From Bacteroidales bacterium UBA1309 (GTDB lineage Bacteria; Bacteroidota; Bacteroidia; Bacteroidales; Dysgonomonadaceae): a stretch of 64,000 nt of DNA. The DNA lies in NCBI GenBank assembly GCA_002307185.1, contig DBTT01000004.1:62001-126000 (forward strand). Reading direction: 5' to 3'. The notes below the pieces were generated by a model that was not told where the DNA came from, searched no databases, and saw nothing but the letters and a program-made list of their open reading frames with translations. The position numbers and the translations under genes were made by a program. Below are positions 54,346-63,171 of the stretch, piece after piece (the stretch's first letter is position 1; every line of letters begins with the position of its first letter).

Positions 54346-55449
54346 ATGGCTCTTCAATGTGGTATTGTGGGACTTCCGAATGTAGGAAAATCGACCCTTT
54401 TCAATTGTTTGTCAAATGCAAAAGCTCAATCGGCAAACTTCCCTTTTTGTACGATTGAACCTAATGTTGGCGTGATTACCGTGCCAGACGAAAGGCTGAA
54501 CAAACTGGCTGAATTGGTGAATCCGCAACGCATTGTACCTACTACTGTCGAAATCGTTGATATTGCCGGCTTGGTAAAGGGAGCAAGCAAAGGCGAAGGT
54601 TTGGGGAATAAATTCCTTGCCAATATTCGTGAAACGGATGCAATCCTGCATGTGTTGCGTTGTTTTGACGACGACAACATTACCCACGTGGATGGCAGTG
54701 TGAACCCGATCCGAGACAAGGAAATCATCGACTACGAACTCCAGTTGAAAGACTTGGAAACCGTGGAAAGCCGCATTCAAAAAGTGCAAAAGCAAGCTCA
54801 AACAGGTGGCGATAAAACAGCCAAAGCGACATACGAAGTGCTTGTCCGTTTCAAAGAAGCCTTGGAGCAAGGCAAATCGGCCCGTACTGTGAGTTTCGAC
54901 AAAAAGGACGACGAAAAAATAGCTCGTGAACTCTTTTTGTTGACCTACAAGCCTGTGCTTTATGTTTGTAACGTGGACGAAGCTTCGGCTGTCAACGGAA
55001 ACAAATACGTGGATCAGGTAAAGGAAGCCATCAAGGAAGAAGATGCCGACTTGCTGATTGTAGCGGCTAAGATTGAATCTGAAATTGCTGAATTTGAAAC
55101 CTATGACGAGCGTCAGATGTTTTTATCCGAACTTGGATTGGAAGAATCTGGAGTTGCCCGTTTGATTAAAGCAGCTTATAAGTTGTTGAATCTGGAAACT
55201 TATTTCACTTGCGGTGTGCAGGAAGTTCGTGCTTGGACCTACCTGCGTGGGTCGAAAGCTCCGCAATGTGCCGGAGTAATTCACACGGACTTCGAAAAGG
55301 GCTTCATACGGGCAGAAGTTATCAAATACGATGACTTTATCCAGTATGGCTCTGAAAGTGCCGTGAAAGAGGCTGGAAAGATGGGTGTGGAAGGTAAAGA
55401 ATATGTTGCGCATGACGGCGACATTATGCACTTCCGGTTCAATGTGTGA
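54346..55449 (+). CDS. ychF: Redox-regulated ATPase/GTPase YchF (OLA1 family)
   Basis: A 367-residue Obg-family P-loop NTPase. G1 is GLPNVGKSTLFN near the N-terminus, G2/G3 regions TIEPNVGVI and DIAGLVKGASKGEGLGNKFL, the NxxE-type G4 is CNVDEAS (YchF binds ATP instead of GTP), and a C-terminal TGS domain holds TYFTCGVQEVRAWTYLRGSKAPQCAGVIHTDFEKGFIRAEVI. It binds ribosomes and acts in stress and translation control. It is monocistronic with a strong terminator after it. Confidence 0.98.
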   Translation: MALQCGIVGLPNVGKSTLFNCLSNAKAQSANFPFCTIEPNVGVITVPDERLNKLAELVNPQRIVPTTVEIVDIAGLVKGASKGEGLGNKFLANIRETDAILHVLRCFDDDNITHVDGSVNPIRDKEIIDYELQLKDLETVESRIQKVQKQAQTGGDKTAKATYEVLVRFKEALEQGKSARTVSFDKKDDEKIARELFLLTYKPVLYVCNVDEASAVNGNKYVDQVKEAIKEEDADLLIVAAKIESEIAEFETYDERQMFLSELGLEESGVARLIKAAYKLLNLETYFTCGVQEVRAWTYLRGSKAPQCAGVIHTDFEKGFIRAEVIKYDDFIQYGSESAVKEAGKMGVEGKEYVAHDGDIMHFRFNV

Positions 55450-55476
55450 TTGAGAATTTGAGTAATTTGCTATATG

Positions 55477-55511
55477 ATCCGGAAAGTTGAATCGAACTTT
55501 CCGGATTTTTT
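55477..55511 (+). terminator. Rho-independent terminator after ychF
   Basis: A 12-base stem (atccggaaagtt / aactttccggat), 6-base loop, followed by a T run. Confidence 0.9.
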
Positions 55512-55539
55512 GTATAGCCAGTTGTTTTTTTCCAGTAAC

Positions 55540-56094
55540 TTATAAAATTGCTTTTTCCACTTTATCCAAAAATTCTTTCCGGTTTTCATCCCCGCCTTTG
55601 CTTGTTCCGGTGCAGCTCAACCATTGCATGTTTTTGATGCCAACCGATGCTAGCATGTCTTCCGCAAAGCAGTGGTTGATGAAATAGTCAAAATTCGCAC
55701 TTGGATGTTCCGAGGTGGTAATTACAAGAGTCTTATCGATAGACAGGAGAGGGTTGAAACCTCCTTCGTAGTTGAACGCAAAATCTTTGAGCAACACTTT
55801 GTCAAAAAACCCTTTCAAGATTGCAGGAATGGTGTTCCACCAATTTGGGAAAATGAAGATGATTTGTTCTGTTTTGGATATATATTTCTGATATTTAATA
55901 ATTAGTGGATCAAGTGCTTTTCCTTGGTTGTAAACCGCAAGTTCTTCCTCGCTGAACACAGGGTTAAAGCCATCTTTGTGGAGGTCAATTACTTGGAATT
56001 CTTTCTTTTCACTTCCTAATTTTGCCGTAATGGTATCCAAGATGGCTTTGTTGAAACTGCCATGCCATGGATGGGAAAAAACGATTGTTACCAT
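55540..56094 (-). CDS. Flavodoxin-fold NAD(P)H oxidoreductase (quinone reductase-like)
   Basis: A 184-residue member of the Flavodoxin_2 family. TIVFSHPWHGSFNKAILDTI begins the FMN/FAD-binding fold, IIFIFPNWWNTIPAILKGFFDKVL is the conserved flavin-binding Trp region, and FNYEGGFNPLLSIDKTLVITTSEHP is the next strand-loop. Relatives are NAD(P)H:quinone reductases of the MdaB/KefF type, two-electron reducers of quinones. Its electron acceptor is unknown. It is cytoplasmic and appears to be transcribed alone. Confidence 0.88.
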   Translation of the reverse strand: MVTIVFSHPWHGSFNKAILDTITAKLGSEKKEFQVIDLHKDGFNPVFSEEELAVYNQGKALDPLIIKYQKYISKTEQIIFIFPNWWNTIPAILKGFFDKVLLKDFAFNYEGGFNPLLSIDKTLVITTSEHPSANFDYFINHCFAEDMLASVGIKNMQWLSCTGTSKGGDENRKEFLDKVEKAIL

Positions 56095-56114
56095 CAGATT
56101 ATAATTGTTTAAGT

Positions 56115-56368
56115 CTATAAATCAAAGTAAACTCCTGCGGTGTGGAAGACTCTATTTCCGTATGGGGAATATTTATTTTGAACAACGTTATATTGTAGCA
56201 TAAGGATCATTGCTTCATACACGAATCTCCCTCCAATTAGCAATGTGGTTGTCCTGGCCATTGATATTTTCTTTGGCCATGTACATTTCCTTGATTGTCA
56301 ATGTATATCTGTGCATTTCTTTGACAGATTCCAATCAAACAAAAAATAAATAAAATTGTCCTCTTCAT
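56115..56368 (-). pseudogene. Remnant of an exported outer-membrane protein gene
   Basis: From an ATG at 56368 a clear signal peptide is encoded (MKRTILFIFCLIGICQRNAQ), followed by IYIDNQGNVHGQ and a stop. In a second frame the last ~40 codons before a TAG at 56115-56117 read GGRFVYEAMILMLQYNVV...GNRVFHTAGVYFDL, which resembles the last strands of an outer-membrane barrel. The middle of the gene is missing. It could alternatively be a genuine 44-residue exported peptide plus unrelated sequence; I prefer the remnant. Confidence 0.4.
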
Positions 56369-56390
56369 TTGTTGTTTGAATTAATTTATG

Positions 56391-57170
56391 CTAGCCTGCA
56401 ATATTTACTTTTATCCCTAATTCTTGGACTCTTTTTCCAATTTTTTGGAGTTCTTCAATACTTACTTTTTCAAGCTGTTTTTCGGGCGTTTCCCTGTCAA
56501 TGGAATACAACATGACTTCCTTGGGTTGAATCTCCCTGACGGCCTCCAACCAAGCTGAAACTTCTTCTTCGGTGGAATTATCAATCGCTTTGCCATCATG
56601 TGTTCCCCGGAGAAATATGGTTTGAAGAATGAATTTCCCGTTGAACTGCTTTAGTAGCTCTATCTGTTTCTCCACTGTGTAATCTTTTGGCAAAGGTCTA
56701 TCCATTAATTGAATGGTTTCCAGCTTTCCAGCATCCAGCTTCAATATATTATTGTCCACTTTTAGCAAGGCATCAACTATTTTTCTCTTGCCAATATGTG
56801 CAGCATTCGAGAGTACGCTGATTTTAGCATTTGGAAAAAATTCGTTACGTAAAGTGATTGTATCGTCTATGATTTCCGTAAAATGAGGATGGATAGTTGG
56901 CTCTCCGTTTCCTGCAAAAGTGATCACATCGGGTGTGATTCGTTTTTCTTTTAGTTCGATGAGTTTCTTTTCCAAAGCTTCTTTCACAGCCGTTCGAGAG
57001 GGTAGGGGGGCATTGGTTTTGAAATCTTTGTTGTATCCGCATTCGCAATAGATGCAATCGAATGAACAACGTTTGCCATTTGTCGGGAGCAGGTTGATAC
57101 CCAATGATACTCCCAGCCTTCTACTGTGTATCGGGCCAAATACGATTTCGTTGAATAGAATGGTGGACAT
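56391..57170 (-). CDS. Radical SAM protein
   Basis: A 259-residue radical SAM enzyme. The cluster motif is C35SFDC39IYC42 with a further Cys44, i.e. Cx3Cx2C. The conserved start FGPIHSRRLGVSLGINLLP, TFAGNGEPTIHPHF, SNAAHIGKRKIVDALLKVDNNILKLDAG and MLYSIDRETPEKQLEKV match a subgroup annotated as radical SAM or Fe-S oxidoreductase without known substrate. It is the last gene of the polA-small membrane protein-DedA group on the minus strand, 24 bases after the DedA-like gene. Because of the outer-membrane remnant downstream, it probably ends the unit. Confidence 0.88.
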   Translation of the reverse strand: MSTILFNEIVFGPIHSRRLGVSLGINLLPTNGKRCSFDCIYCECGYNKDFKTNAPLPSRTAVKEALEKKLIELKEKRITPDVITFAGNGEPTIHPHFTEIIDDTITLRNEFFPNAKISVLSNAAHIGKRKIVDALLKVDNNILKLDAGKLETIQLMDRPLPKDYTVEKQIELLKQFNGKFILQTIFLRGTHDGKAIDNSTEEEVSAWLEAVREIQPKEVMLYSIDRETPEKQLEKVSIEELQKIGKRVQELGIKVNIAG

Positions 57171-57194
57171 TCTGCTATAATTGGTTAGATTTGT

Positions 57195-57686
57195 TTATGA
57201 ATTAAATAAGTGTATGCCATATTTCACGGCATACATTACTACCACGTATCGGCTGAATTTTCCAATCAACATACTGACAATCACAGTATATACATTTGCT
57301 CGCATGTAGCCCAATGCTACAGCCATCACATCACCAACAAATGGAGCAAAGCTAAAAAATGCGAGCAAAGCACCTCCTTTCCCCTGTATCCATGTTTGCA
57401 TCTTGATGATTTTTTCTTCCTTGATTTTTAAGTATTTCTCAATCCATTCGATGTTTCCGAGTTTACCCAAGAAATAATTTGTCATACCTCCTGCCCAATT
57501 GCCCAAGGTGGCAACAAATGTACAAGTCCAGGGGTCGAATTGAGGCATTATGATGAGTGCTGCAAAAAGAAAGTCGGAACTGAATGGGAGAATAGTTGCG
57601 GCTAGAAAACAGATCGCAAATAATCCAAGATATCCATACGCATCAACATTTTGCAAGATATAATCCTGTATATTCAGTAATATCAT
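57195..57686 (-). CDS. YqaA/DedA-type (SNARE-associated) membrane protein
   Basis: A 163-residue protein of the VTT/DedA superfamily, YqaA subgroup. It has about four hydrophobic segments and the family core FLAATILPFSSDFLFAALII, GNWAGGMTNYFLGKLG and FFSFAPFVGDVMAVALGYMR. DedA proteins include undecaprenyl-phosphate and phospholipid flippases; YqaA's role is not settled. It lies 4 bases downstream of the 64-residue membrane protein gene. Confidence 0.9.
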   Translation of the reverse strand: MILLNIQDYILQNVDAYGYLGLFAICFLAATILPFSSDFLFAALIIMPQFDPWTCTFVATLGNWAGGMTNYFLGKLGNIEWIEKYLKIKEEKIIKMQTWIQGKGGALLAFFSFAPFVGDVMAVALGYMRANVYTVIVSMLIGKFSRYVVVMYAVKYGIHLFNS

Positions 57687-57690
57687 CTTA

Positions 57691-57885
57691 TTATTTAGTA
57701 ATGATCTTGTAAATAATGTTTATCACAAAAATCGAGGATAGGATAATACCTAATATCCGAACTAATTTTTGAGTTTTTATTGCTTTTTCGTCAAAGCCCC
57801 TCACAAAAGTGGAGGGGGTGAATGCGATGAATAATCCTACCAAAATCAAAGCTAATTGATCTAAATATTCCAATATAAATTTCAT
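57691..57885 (-). CDS. Small membrane protein, 64 residues
   Basis: It has two predicted membrane segments (about 10-30 and 43-62) separated by a basic loop (RGFDEKAIKTQKLVR). No family is recognised. The 4-base spacing to the DedA-like gene, 40-base spacing from polA and compact start support a real gene; shuffled AT-rich sequence rarely gives such a topology between two co-directional genes. Confidence 0.65.
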   Translation of the reverse strand: MKFILEYLDQLALILVGLFIAFTPSTFVRGFDEKAIKTQKLVRILGIILSSIFVINIIYKIITK

Positions 57886-57925
57886 ATTGTAAGAGCCTTA
57901 ATTATTGAAATTAATTTTTTTATCT

Positions 57926-60700
57926 TTAATGTGCTTCTAGCCAGTTTTGGCCGATTCCTGCATCTACCCGGAGAGGAACAAGCAGTTGGATGGCATTTTC
58001 CATCTCTTCTTTCACCACTTGTTCCACGTGAGACAATTCTTCGTTGAAAACGCTAAAGTTCAATTCGTCATGCACTTGCAAAATCATTTTTGAGCGAATA
58101 TTCTCTTTTTTAAAACGTTTTGCAATATTCACCATGGCTACTTTGATAATGTCTGCTGCGCTTCCTTGAATCGGTGCATTGATAGCATTTCGTTCTGCAT
58201 AACCACGCACAATGGCGTTCTTGGAATTGATGTCAGGTAGAAAACGTTTTCTTCCAAATATGGTCTCCACATATCCCTTGCTTTTGGCTATTTGTATGCT
58301 CTCGTCCATGTATTTTTTCACGCGTGGATAAGTTGCAAAGTATCCCTCAATGAGTTCTTTGGCTTCACTTCTTGGGATCGTGAGACGATCGGCCAAACCA
58401 AAAACAGATATTCCATAGATAATTCCAAAATTTGCCGTTTTTGCTTTTCGGCGCATATCCTTGGTTACTTGATTGATATCCAATTTGTAAATTTTTGCCG
58501 CAGTTGCCGCATGGATGTCTTGATCTTCCACAAAGGCTTCAATCATAGATGGGTCTTGGCTCAGGTGTGCCATGATACGCAATTCTATTTGTGAGTAATC
58601 CACAGATAAAAATGTGCATCCTTTGTCTGGAATAAATGCCCGGCGAATTTCCCGTCCTTCCTCGTCTCGTATCGGAATATTCTGGAGATTTGGGTTTGTG
58701 GAACTTAGCCTTCCGGTGGCGGTTGTAGCCTGGTTGAAGGAAGTATGTATCTTGCCTGTTTCAGGATTGATAAGTTCTGGCAGTGCATCAATATATGTAC
58801 TCAATAATTTTTTTAATCCTCTGTATTTCAATATTTTATTTATAATTGGATGCTTGTCTTTTATAGCCTCTAATGTTTCTTCACTTGTGGTGTATTGTCC
58901 TGTTTTCGTTTTTTTGGCTTTTTCAATTACCCTCAATCTTTCAAATAATACCTCGCCCACTTGTCGGGCCGAATTAATGTTGAATTCGTATCCAGCTAGG
59001 TCGATTATCTCTTTTTCAACTTCTTGCAGTTTGTTTGTCAACACAATTGATGATTCTTGCAAGGCGTTCTTATCTACCCTCACTCCATTGAATTCCATTT
59101 CACACAATACTTTCAAGAGAGGAAGTTCGATTTCATAGAGCAAGTGGTTCAATTGGTTCTTCTCAATCTCCTTTTCAAAAATTTCTTTCAGCTGCAAGGT
59201 GATGTCCGCATCTTCAGATGCGTAGTCCACGATTTGGGATGGATCCAATTGCGACATATTTTTTTGATTTTTTCCTCTTGGTCCTATCAGTTCATCGATA
59301 TGGATTGTCTGGTATTTTAGATAGGTCTCTGCTAAATAATCCATGTTGTGTCGAAGTTCTGGATTTAGGAGGTAGTGGGCAATCATGGTGTCGAAAATAG
59401 GGCCATCCAAAACGATCCCATATTTTCGAAGTACGAGCATGTCGTATTTGATATTTTGTCCAATTTTAAGAATCTGATCACTTTCTAAAATATCCTTAAA
59501 TTTTTCCACTAATTTTTTTGCAATTTCAAAATCTTGAGGAACCGGAAGGTAGTAGCCCTCATTTTTCACCAAAGAAAAGGACATGCCGACCAAATTGGAT
59601 ATTAAGGGATCAATTCCAGTAGTTTCTGTGTCAAATGAACAAAATTTTTGTGCATGTATTTTGCCTATTAATTCATCAATTTCAATTTCATTTTCAATGA
59701 GATAGTAGTTGTGATTGATGCTTTTTAAGTCGCTGAGATTTGAATATATTTTTTCTTCTGTGGGATTGGCTTCAAATTCTGCAAAGAGATTCGTTTGATA
59801 GGGATCATTTTTGGCTTGCTTTTCGGAGGATTTTTCATTTGGAAAAATTCGTTGCAATAAAGTTCGAAATTCGAGTTCTTCAAAAATTGTCCTTAATTTT
59901 TCTTCATTGATTTCTTCCTTCAAAAATTCTTTGGCGTTAAATTCTATTGGAACATCTGTTTTGATTGTAGCCAAAAATTTTGAGAAAAAAACTTGATCTT
60001 TGTTTTCCTCCAATTTTGTTTTCACGCTTCCCTTCACTTCGGAAATATGTTCGTAGATGCCCTCGATGGAATGGTAGTCTGCCAAAAGTTTTTGGGCCGT
60101 TTTTGGTCCTACACCTGGACACCCTGGAATGTTGTCAGATGCATCGCCCATCAAGCCGAGATAGTCAATCATTTGGAGAGGGGAGGAGAGACCATATTTG
60201 TTCATCACGGCTTCATCGTTCAGCACCTCGAATCCTGAATCCCCGTATTTAGGTTTGTATATTTGGATTTTGTTGCTTGTCAATTGTCCGTAATCCTTGT
60301 CGGGAGTCATCATGAACACTTCAAAGTTTTCTTTTTCAGCCATTTTAGATAGGGTTCCAATTACATCATCCGCTTCATATCCAGATACTTCTACCAGCTT
60401 TATGTTATAGGCCTCAATAATATTTTTGATATATGGTACAGCAAATTTGATGTCCTCCGGTGTGGCTTCACGTTGTGCTTTGTAAGCTTCGTAGGCTTCG
60501 TGCCTGAATGTCTTTCCTGGAGGGTCGAATGCTACGGCAATATGTGACGGATTCTCTTTTTTCAGTAGTTCTTCCAGTGTATTTACAAATCCAAAAATGG
60601 CAGAAGTGTTTTGCCCTTTGGAATTTACTCTAGGAGATTTTATAAAGGCATAGTATGATCTGTAAATCAGTGCATAAGCATCTAAGAGAAATAATTTCAT
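57926..60700 (-). CDS. polA: DNA polymerase I
   Basis: The ATG at 60700 (MKLFLLDAYALIYRSYYAFI) is the family start; the 17-codon extension begins inside a -7 box. The 924-residue enzyme has all three domains: 5'-3' exonuclease (about 1-290; TPDKDYGQLTSNKIQIYKP, GVGPKTAQKLLADY), 3'-5' exonuclease (about 320-500) with an intact FDTETTGID metal site, and the family A polymerase with motif A DYSQIELRIMAHLS, motif B RRKAKTANFGIIYG and motif C VHDELNF. It fills gaps and removes primers. Proofreading should be active, unlike in some Gram-positive PolA proteins. Confidence 0.98.
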   Translation of the reverse strand: MKLFLLDAYALIYRSYYAFIKSPRVNSKGQNTSAIFGFVNTLEELLKKENPSHIAVAFDPPGKTFRHEAYEAYKAQREATPEDIKFAVPYIKNIIEAYNIKLVEVSGYEADDVIGTLSKMAEKENFEVFMMTPDKDYGQLTSNKIQIYKPKYGDSGFEVLNDEAVMNKYGLSSPLQMIDYLGLMGDASDNIPGCPGVGPKTAQKLLADYHSIEGIYEHISEVKGSVKTKLEENKDQVFFSKFLATIKTDVPIEFNAKEFLKEEINEEKLRTIFEELEFRTLLQRIFPNEKSSEKQAKNDPYQTNLFAEFEANPTEEKIYSNLSDLKSINHNYYLIENEIEIDELIGKIHAQKFCSFDTETTGIDPLISNLVGMSFSLVKNEGYYLPVPQDFEIAKKLVEKFKDILESDQILKIGQNIKYDMLVLRKYGIVLDGPIFDTMIAHYLLNPELRHNMDYLAETYLKYQTIHIDELIGPRGKNQKNMSQLDPSQIVDYASEDADITLQLKEIFEKEIEKNQLNHLLYEIELPLLKVLCEMEFNGVRVDKNALQESSIVLTNKLQEVEKEIIDLAGYEFNINSARQVGEVLFERLRVIEKAKKTKTGQYTTSEETLEAIKDKHPIINKILKYRGLKKLLSTYIDALPELINPETGKIHTSFNQATTATGRLSSTNPNLQNIPIRDEEGREIRRAFIPDKGCTFLSVDYSQIELRIMAHLSQDPSMIEAFVEDQDIHAATAAKIYKLDINQVTKDMRRKAKTANFGIIYGISVFGLADRLTIPRSEAKELIEGYFATYPRVKKYMDESIQIAKSKGYVETIFGRKRFLPDINSKNAIVRGYAERNAINAPIQGSAADIIKVAMVNIAKRFKKENIRSKMILQVHDELNFSVFNEELSHVEQVVKEEMENAIQLLVPLRVDAGIGQNWLEAH

Positions 60701-60750
60701 TCGGTATAAGCTATTTTGTCTATGAAACGTGGATTTTGATTTTGCGTACA

Positions 60751-60758
60751 CAAAAATA
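60751..60758 (-). promoter_or_regulatory. -7 box upstream of polA
   Basis: On the minus strand TATTTTTG, an exact match, 50 bases before the ATG at 60700. No TTG was found at -33. Confidence 0.35.
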
Positions 60759-60887
60759 TAGGGAAAAATTCTAAATATCTAATCTTAGTTTTCTGTTCTA
60801 TGGATTTATTCTATAAGAATTCTAAATAAATGGGTTTATGCACTATGTAAAGTTACAAATTAATGCCGTTAAAAACCGAATTATTTA

Positions 60888-60895
60888 TATTTTTG
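60888..60895 (+). promoter_or_regulatory. -7 box upstream of the polyprenyl synthase gene
   Basis: TATTTTTG is an exact -7 match, 18 bases before the ATG at 60914. No well-spaced TTG. Confidence 0.35.
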
Positions 60896-60913
60896 CACTG
60901 AAAGCGCATATAT

Positions 60914-61885
60914 ATGGATAAGAAGCTTCTGATTGCAAAACCAATTGAGGGAGAATTAAAAAAATTCACAACTTACTATAGAGATTCTATACACTCTGGG
61001 AATAAACATATTCAGGAAGTTATAGACTATACCATTAAATCTGATGGGAAGAGGATTCGTCCGATACTCCTGTTTTTGTCCGCAAAAGCTTGTGGAGAGA
61101 TTAATGAGATTACCTATAATTCGGCCGTTACGATTGAGTTGTTGCATACAGCTTCATTGATTCACGATGATGTGGTGGATGAATCTACGTTGCGGCGAGG
61201 GCGACCTTCTGTCAATGCTGTTTATGACAATAAAGTGGCTGTCCTGGTGGGTGATTTTTTCTTATCCACTGCCTTGATAAAGACTGTGCTTACTGGTAAT
61301 ATTGATCTCATTTCGAATATTTCCAATTTGGGACGGAACTTATCGGAAGGTGAACTGAACCAATTGTATATCGCTAAGGAGACGATTTTCAACGAAGAGG
61401 ATTATTACGAAGTGATCCGAAAAAAAACAGCATCTTTGTTGTCTGTCTCGATGAAAATGGGTGCCCTTTCTGTTGGTGCTCCCAAAGAGATTGTTGCTCG
61501 TTTTGCCACATTGGGCGAATATCTGGGCATTTGTTTTCAGTTGCGGGATGACATTTTTGATTATTTCGGAGATGATGTTGGGAAACCTACTGGAAATGAT
61601 ATCCGTGAAGGTAAGGTCACATTGCCACTTATTTATGCTTTGAATAATACTTCCGTTGAATTGAGGGAGCATTATATTTCTTATCTGACCAAGCACGAAT
61701 TGGATGAATCCATTATTGCGGAACTCATTGAATTTGCGAAAATAAATGGTGGGGTGGATTATACTTATCAATCGATGAAGGGCTATAGCCAAAAGGCGTA
61801 CGATCTGATTATGCAAATGGAAGATTCCGAATCGCGTGAGGCTTTGTTGGCAGCGATTGACTACATAATTGAACGGGAATACTAA
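60914..61885 (+). CDS. Trans-polyprenyl diphosphate synthase
   Basis: A 323-residue trans-isoprenyl diphosphate synthase. The first Asp-rich motif is DDVVD (85-89) in LIHDDVVDESTLRRGRPSVN; the second is FQLRDDIFDYFGDDVGKPTGNDIREGK. The KRIRPILLFLSAKACG block binds isopentenyl diphosphate. No bulky aromatic residue stands directly before the first motif (SLIHDD), which suits long-chain products such as the menaquinone side chain (octaprenyl/solanesyl class). Chain length cannot be fixed by eye. It is a single-gene unit divergent from polA. Confidence 0.92.
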   Translation: MDKKLLIAKPIEGELKKFTTYYRDSIHSGNKHIQEVIDYTIKSDGKRIRPILLFLSAKACGEINEITYNSAVTIELLHTASLIHDDVVDESTLRRGRPSVNAVYDNKVAVLVGDFFLSTALIKTVLTGNIDLISNISNLGRNLSEGELNQLYIAKETIFNEEDYYEVIRKKTASLLSVSMKMGALSVGAPKEIVARFATLGEYLGICFQLRDDIFDYFGDDVGKPTGNDIREGKVTLPLIYALNNTSVELREHYISYLTKHELDESIIAELIEFAKINGGVDYTYQSMKGYSQKAYDLIMQMEDSESREALLAAIDYIIEREY

Positions 61886-61900
61886 TAATATTGCAACATA

Positions 61901-61936
61901 AAAAAAGGCTGAAAAACAATTTCCAGCCTTTTTTAT
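61901..61936. terminator. Bidirectional terminator between the polyprenyl synthase gene and deoC
   Basis: aaaaaaggctg pairs with cagcctttttt, with A6 and T6 flanks giving U tracts on both strands between convergent genes. Confidence 0.85.
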
Positions 61937-61950
61937 TTTGTCTTAATTGC

Positions 61951-62823
61951 TTATTTTTCAATGGAATCTAGGAGATTTTTTGCCAAGCGGCTTGCTCCGA
62001 TTCGAAAATATTCGCTGTTGAGCCATTCTTCTCCAAGTACTTCTTTCACAATGGTATAGTATTTCACTGCATCTTCTGTTGTGGAAATTCCACCGGAAGC
62101 TTTGAATCCCCGTTTTGTGCTGTTCTTCTCGTAATATTCTTTCAAGGCGGAGCACATTACGTAAGCGGCTTCCAAAGTTGCGCCATCATATACTTTACCT
62201 GTGGATGTTTTCAAAAAATCTGCTCCCGAATAAAGCGACAAGATAGAAGCTTTTTTGATGTTTTCGGCTGTTTTCAATGCCCCGGTTTCGAGTATAACCT
62301 TTAGGTGTGCATCCCGACAAGCATGCTTTATCTCTTCTATTTCTTCGTTGAGTTCCTCATAATTCTCTGTCAGGAAATACCCTAAGTTGAGTACTATGTC
62401 TATTTCGTCAGCACCATCCGCCACGGCCAAAGCGGTTTCTGCTATTTTCACTTCCAAGGATGTTTGCGATGATGGGAAACCTCCTGACACACAAGCTATT
62501 TTCACGCATTCAGCAGTTAGTGCCTCTTTCACCGTTTCGGCAAAATTCGGGAACACACAAATTGCAGCTACATTGTCCATGTCGGGGCGCGAGCCTTCAA
62601 AGTCGTTCACTGCTTCCGTGAATTTCCATACCGACTCTTTTGAATCCGTTGTATTCAAGGTAGTTAAGTCTATCAGTGAGTATAATTTTTTATATACTTC
62701 CTTGTTGTCGTTCTCGGCGAACTTTTCGGCAATTATTTTTGCCACTTTTTCCGCGATTTCATTGTCATTGAGTTTTGTTTTGTACTGGCTCAATGCGTCT
62801 TGATACTTATTAGTTGAACTCAT
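61951..62823 (-). CDS. deoC: Deoxyribose-phosphate aldolase
   Basis: A 290-residue class I aldolase that splits 2-deoxyribose 5-phosphate into glyceraldehyde 3-phosphate and acetaldehyde. The Schiff-base lysine is Lys205 in ADFLKTSTGK, and Lys241 in GFKASGGI is the second active-site lysine. LIDLTTLNTTDS, CVFPNFAETVK, SGGFPSSQTSLEVKIAE and GADEIDIVLNLG are family blocks. It resembles E. coli DeoC (long form) rather than the short archaeal type. It is the last of three close minus-strand genes: dtd, the MazG-like gene and deoC. Confidence 0.96.
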   Translation of the reverse strand: MSSTNKYQDALSQYKTKLNDNEIAEKVAKIIAEKFAENDNKEVYKKLYSLIDLTTLNTTDSKESVWKFTEAVNDFEGSRPDMDNVAAICVFPNFAETVKEALTAECVKIACVSGGFPSSQTSLEVKIAETALAVADGADEIDIVLNLGYFLTENYEELNEEIEEIKHACRDAHLKVILETGALKTAENIKKASILSLYSGADFLKTSTGKVYDGATLEAAYVMCSALKEYYEKNSTKRGFKASGGISTTEDAVKYYTIVKEVLGEEWLNSEYFRIGASRLAKNLLDSIEK

Positions 62824-62844
62824 ACTATATTGTATATTAATATT

Positions 62845-63171
62845 TTACTTTAATTTTTCATTGTTGGTATGCCGGTCTTTGTCCCGATTTGTCTTTTTCT
62901 CAATGTTTTTTTGGAAAGCTTCCGTCAGGTTGATTCCCGTTTGATTTGCCAAGCACATCAGCACCCACAGTACATCTGCCATTTCGTCCCCCAGATTTTT
63001 TTCTAAATCCGACTTTTTGAAAGACTGGTCCCCATAAGTTCTAGCCATGATGCGAGCCAGTTCTCCCACCTCTTCTGTGAGGATCGCCATGTTGGTGAGT
63101 TCGCTGAAATAGCGTACTCCTATCGTTTTTATCCAATTATCTACTTGATTTTGAGCTTCTTCTATTGTCAT
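62845..63171 (-). CDS. MazG-like nucleotide pyrophosphohydrolase
   Basis: A 108-residue all-alpha NTP pyrophosphohydrolase. The metal-binding EExxE...ExxD pattern is readable in LTEEVGELARIMAR and LGDEMADVLWVLMCLANQTG. The start FSELTNMAILTEEVGE and the GVRYFSELTN region fit the MazG/RS21-C6-like group that removes non-canonical nucleotides. The length is typical for a single-domain member. Its ATG overlaps the dtd stop region (shared base 63171) and deoC follows 21 bases later, suggesting an operon with a nucleotide and aminoacyl-tRNA quality-control theme. Confidence 0.9.
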   Translation of the reverse strand: MTIEEAQNQVDNWIKTIGVRYFSELTNMAILTEEVGELARIMARTYGDQSFKKSDLEKNLGDEMADVLWVLMCLANQTGINLTEAFQKNIEKKTNRDKDRHTNNEKLK

